DNA from: an uncultured Porphyromonadaceae bacterium
Lineage (GTDB): Bacteria > Bacteroidota > Bacteroidia > Bacteroidales > Muribaculaceae
Assembly (NCBI GenBank): GCA_900540205.1
Contig: UQER01000002.1
Coordinates: 1-64,000, forward strand
Length of the DNA stretch: 64,000 nucleotides
Direction of reading: 5' to 3'
Shown: positions 61,809 to 64,000 of the stretch, one piece after another
How the letters are laid out: every line of letters begins with the position of its first letter
How positions within the stretch are numbered: the stretch's first letter is position 1
Notes under the pieces: generated by a model
Databases searched by the model: none
Seen by the model: the letters and a program-made list of their open reading frames with translations, nothing else
Told to the model about the DNA's origin: nothing
Program-made: the position numbers and the translations under genes

Positions 61809-63146
61809 ATGAAAATCAATCACTTATCACTTTTAGCCCTTGCAATAGCCATATCAGGCTGCAATGATCCGGTTGAACCGGTTCCGGGAATTTCTTCTCC
61901 GGAAAATCCTGATCCAGAACAGACAACCCTCCGCACCCCGGAGGAAGCCATTGAGGCGGCGCACAGGGCGCTGTCGCTATTGGAACCACCGACAAACGAT
62001 TCACGAGCGGTTCGTAACACGCGCCACATCGATATGGATTGCGGAGTGGTCCGGCTGAAAGAGTTTAAATCGCGTTCGGATTCCGAACTGCCGTTCTACA
62101 TAGTGAATTATGCAGACAACCGGGGATATGCCGTTATCGCCACCGAAAAGAGCGCCCAGGAACTGATCGCCGTCACCACCGACGGCCATCTGGAGAATCT
62201 TTCCGACGTCTCCAACCCCGGGTTCCGGCTGTTCATGGAGCTTGCCACCCAATATGTCAATGCCTATCGACTAAATGGCAGAGGCATTGGTAATACAAAT
62301 CCTATTGGACCTCCACGTCAATTCAAATCCACTCAATATTATCGAACCGACACTATCTGGCATGCCAATATTGCCCCACGCACCCCAAACTTTTGGAATC
62401 AAAAATCTCCTCTCGGAGATTTTTGTCCAAACGAAACAGCGGGATGCTCCAATGTCGCCCTCGCTTTGGCCTTGTCATACTTTGAACATCCCAAACAGCT
62501 GATCTTGTCATATCACGACTCCGTGATGGGTAAGGTCATAACACTTGACTGGGCCAAGCTCAAAACGCATATGCATTTCGACGGATATAACACACAAACA
62601 ATCGCTCAGGAGTGCGATGCAAATCCAGACAAAGCCTTGATACACTATCAACTCGCTCATCTCGGGCGGCAACTGGGACATTGGAATAACAGCACATATA
62701 ATTTTTCAGCAAAACCTTCTACCTCAACCTCCACATCCGAGCTGCGCAACAATCTCGAGGGGCTGGGGATGCATGGCGTTACACGGGATTACAACGCCGG
62801 AGACGCAGCAAGTGCGCTGAAATATTCCCCCGTATTGCTGATGGAAGGGAGAAATGTCAATGAGGACAGCGGCCATATGTGGATTTGCGATGGCGTCCGT
62901 TCATACCATCTCAAAAGAAGTCTTTGGGAAATTGATATTTTAGGGAATCAGACACAGTTAAGCGACTGGGAAGAACTTGCAGGTGCCACCTACAACTTTT
63001 TCAATTGGGGATGGGGGCCGGATAAAAAGGGATATTATCATAACGGATGGTATCTTGATGGTGTCTTTACCCATATGGTGAATGACCTGGGGCATCCGAC
63101 ACAAAATACATATTATAACATCAAATACACTACAGTAACATTTTAA
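61809..63146 (+). CDS. C10 family (streptopain-like) cysteine peptidase lipoprotein
   Basis: 445 residues. A lipoprotein signal with ISGC18 is followed by an inhibitory propeptide (TPEEAIEAAHRAL, then FYIVNYADNRGYAVIATEKSA), then the papain-like C10 domain. Catalytic C213 (AGCSNVALALA), H356 (EDSGHMWICDG) and the Asn/Trp motif FFNWGWGPDKKGYY are all present, with C-to-H spacing close to that of SpeB. It probably is activated by propeptide removal and acts at the cell surface, like the Bfp proteases of Bacteroides fragilis. Its DNA is AT-richer than the neighbouring housekeeping genes. Lipoprotein genes follow 48 bases downstream. Confidence 0.9.
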   Translation: MKINHLSLLALAIAISGCNDPVEPVPGISSPENPDPEQTTLRTPEEAIEAAHRALSLLEPPTNDSRAVRNTRHIDMDCGVVRLKEFKSRSDSELPFYIVNYADNRGYAVIATEKSAQELIAVTTDGHLENLSDVSNPGFRLFMELATQYVNAYRLNGRGIGNTNPIGPPRQFKSTQYYRTDTIWHANIAPRTPNFWNQKSPLGDFCPNETAGCSNVALALALSYFEHPKQLILSYHDSVMGKVITLDWAKLKTHMHFDGYNTQTIAQECDANPDKALIHYQLAHLGRQLGHWNNSTYNFSAKPSTSTSTSELRNNLEGLGMHGVTRDYNAGDAASALKYSPVLLMEGRNVNEDSGHMWICDGVRSYHLKRSLWEIDILGNQTQLSDWEELAGATYNFFNWGWGPDKKGYYHNGWYLDGVFTHMVNDLGHPTQNTYYNIKYTTVTF

Positions 63147-63962
63147 CCTGAAATTTCAATCCTAAATACAGCCCAACTAAAAATATTATCACCGATGAAA
63201 ACGACAAGATATCTATTCGCACTACTTATATCCGTAATGCTCTGCTGCTGTTCCGAAGAAAAGCCTATAGGCGGTGCGTGGCCATGGGGTGTGGATTTTG
63301 GCGCATATATTTCTATTGTGGATGAGAATGGGGAAGATCTGTTGGCGGAAGATGCGACTTCTAACAACCTGTATCAAAAGAAAATCATTCTTCGCAGAGA
63401 TCCATATGATTGTGTGGTCAACTGGAGCACACCTCCCGACCCCGACGACCGTAACGCGATGCATGTTATTGACAAAGATGTTGCTTATTATTTCTACGTA
63501 TTTCCTCCGATTGAAGATCATTTGCCGAATTTTCGCAGAATGTCATTCGACTTGGATGGAAGCATCTTCTCAGCGGCTATTAGCAGCGGCAAATCTTTAA
63601 TGCTTTATTCCCCTGGAGGCGTATGCGGCTGGAGTTCTGATCCGTTTCCAATACACGACTCCGAGACCTATACATTTATTATCGATGGACTGAATGTCAC
63701 ACACACTATAACATTTGAAATCACGCTTAATGATATCCCAGATTTTGACCCCCCAATTTACCGTTATTTTATGGACGGGGAGGAAACCTCACTACCTATT
63801 ACAATCGTGATTCCACGCGCAGAACTCGCCAACCTCCCGGAATGATAATGCATAAATGCATCACTGTCATAACATTTTAGCGCGGAATCTTAACCCCAAA
63901 ATCATAACCAACATGAAAACGACAAGATATCTATTCGCAATACTTATATCCGTAATGCTCTG
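63136..63962 (+). repeat. tandem duplication covering upstream motif and lipoprotein start
   Basis: Copy 1 TAACATTTTA (63136-63145) and ATG (63195); copy 2 TAACATTTTA (63870-63879) and ATG (63913). The starts of the two coding regions are 49/50 identical, and upstream blocks also share short motifs, so a single duplication of gene plus leader is likely. Confidence 0.75.
63195..63845 (+). CDS. small lipoprotein of unknown function, tandem copy 1
   Basis: 216 residues: signal peptide with Cys-rich lipobox (MLCCCSEEK), then a beta-rich segment (GAYISIVDENGEDLLAEDATS, and later THTITFEITLND). I know of no domain for it. In B. fragilis C10 protease genes are accompanied by inhibitor genes; this protein could be such an inhibitor or a protease substrate or partner (inference from position only). 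A near-identical start is repeated 718 bases later. Confidence 0.8.
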   Translation: MKTTRYLFALLISVMLCCCSEEKPIGGAWPWGVDFGAYISIVDENGEDLLAEDATSNNLYQKKIILRRDPYDCVVNWSTPPDPDDRNAMHVIDKDVAYYFYVFPPIEDHLPNFRRMSFDLDGSIFSAAISSGKSLMLYSPGGVCGWSSDPFPIHDSETYTFIIDGLNVTHTITFEITLNDIPDFDPPIYRYFMDGEETSLPITIVIPRAELANLPE

Positions 63963-64000
63963 TAGCTGCTCAGAGGAAGAAACTATACTCAACTCCCCTC
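63913..64000 (+). CDS. tandem paralogue of the small lipoprotein (copy 2, truncated by the window end)
   Basis: The first 29 codons give MKTTRYLFAILISVMLCSCSEEE..., the same signal peptide and lipobox region as copy 1. Of the first 50 bases 49 are identical to copy 1. The rest lies beyond the window. Confidence 0.85.
   Translation, partial: MKTTRYLFAILISVMLCSCSEEETILNSP

Noticed and set aside
1..64000. CRISPR array, rRNA operon, riboswitch
   Set aside because: Looked for regular 25-40 base repeats with spacers, rRNA-like strings, and conserved riboswitch cores before metabolic genes (ribE, pdxJ, the ECF-like gene); none found by eye.

Overview
The window looks like chromosomal DNA of a Bacteroidota bacterium, order Bacteroidales; a Muribaculaceae-type genome is my best guess. 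Evidence: repeated TTTG-N19..23-TAnnTTTG promoters and no obvious Shine-Dalgarno sequences; the gene order NAD kinase / pdxJ / ExbB / ExbD / TonB-TolA; a fused SpmA-SpmB protein in a non-sporulating context; DUF2723, C10-peptidase and Por-type C-terminal sorting proteins; and fairly GC-rich coding DNA. The placement is inference; no rRNA or other taxonomic marker is present.

Layout. 1-2.2 kb: AT-richer end of an integrated element (small membrane protein, Bacteroides-type tyrosine integrase), abutting a tRNA-Phe with its own promoter and terminator. 2.5-7.8 kb: outer-membrane phospholipase A, a DUF4369 lipoprotein, ComM, a REP-associated transposase-like protein with an extra C-terminal domain, and a one-domain PAS protein. 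7.8-13.4 kb (minus): an apparently uncharacterised redox/transport operon. Its order of transcription is a membrane polyferredoxin that resembles NapH fused to NapG, a Tat-exported iron-sulfur aldo/keto reductase lipoprotein, a DUF1893 protein and an ECF-type S component, followed by a UbiA-type prenyltransferase and a HAD phosphatase. 13.5-24.2 kb (minus): housekeeping genes pdxB, purD, an RlmL-like rRNA methyltransferase, an SDR, apt, mnmG, ybeY and SpmAB. Between mnmG and apt lies a perfect 16-bp parS (ParB-binding) site, which suggests the window is near the replication origin.

24.6-33.4 kb (plus): a Kdo/WaaP-like kinase, a TGS-uridine kinase, a MalY/PatB lyase, a tightly packed aroA / small protein / metal ABC permease / GH25 lysozyme operon, and gdhA. 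33.5-36.7 kb: an FKBP isomerase, a lipoprotein carboxylesterase, and a stand-alone response-regulator receiver with a canonical promoter and about 200 nt of leader. 36.8-44.6 kb: YfhO, a methyltransferase-like protein, XerD, SulP, a LolC/E-type permease and RbfA. 44.8-53.3 kb: a secreted EndA-type nuclease, a YgjP-type metallopeptidase, NAD kinase, a truncated CBS-family regulator, PdxJ, an ExbB-ExbD-TolA set and QueG. 53.4-61.5 kb (minus): polysaccharide deacetylase, DUF2723 GT-C protein, riboflavin synthase, YebC and PheT.

61.7-64 kb is an AT-richer accessory locus: a canonical promoter, a C10 (streptopain-like) lipoprotein protease, then two tandemly duplicated small lipoproteins, the second cut by the window end. 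The most notable items are the NapH-NapG-like fusion with its tethered reductase, the parS site, the C10 protease with duplicated lipoproteins, the RAYT fusion with REP-like hairpins, and several domain-loss regulators.
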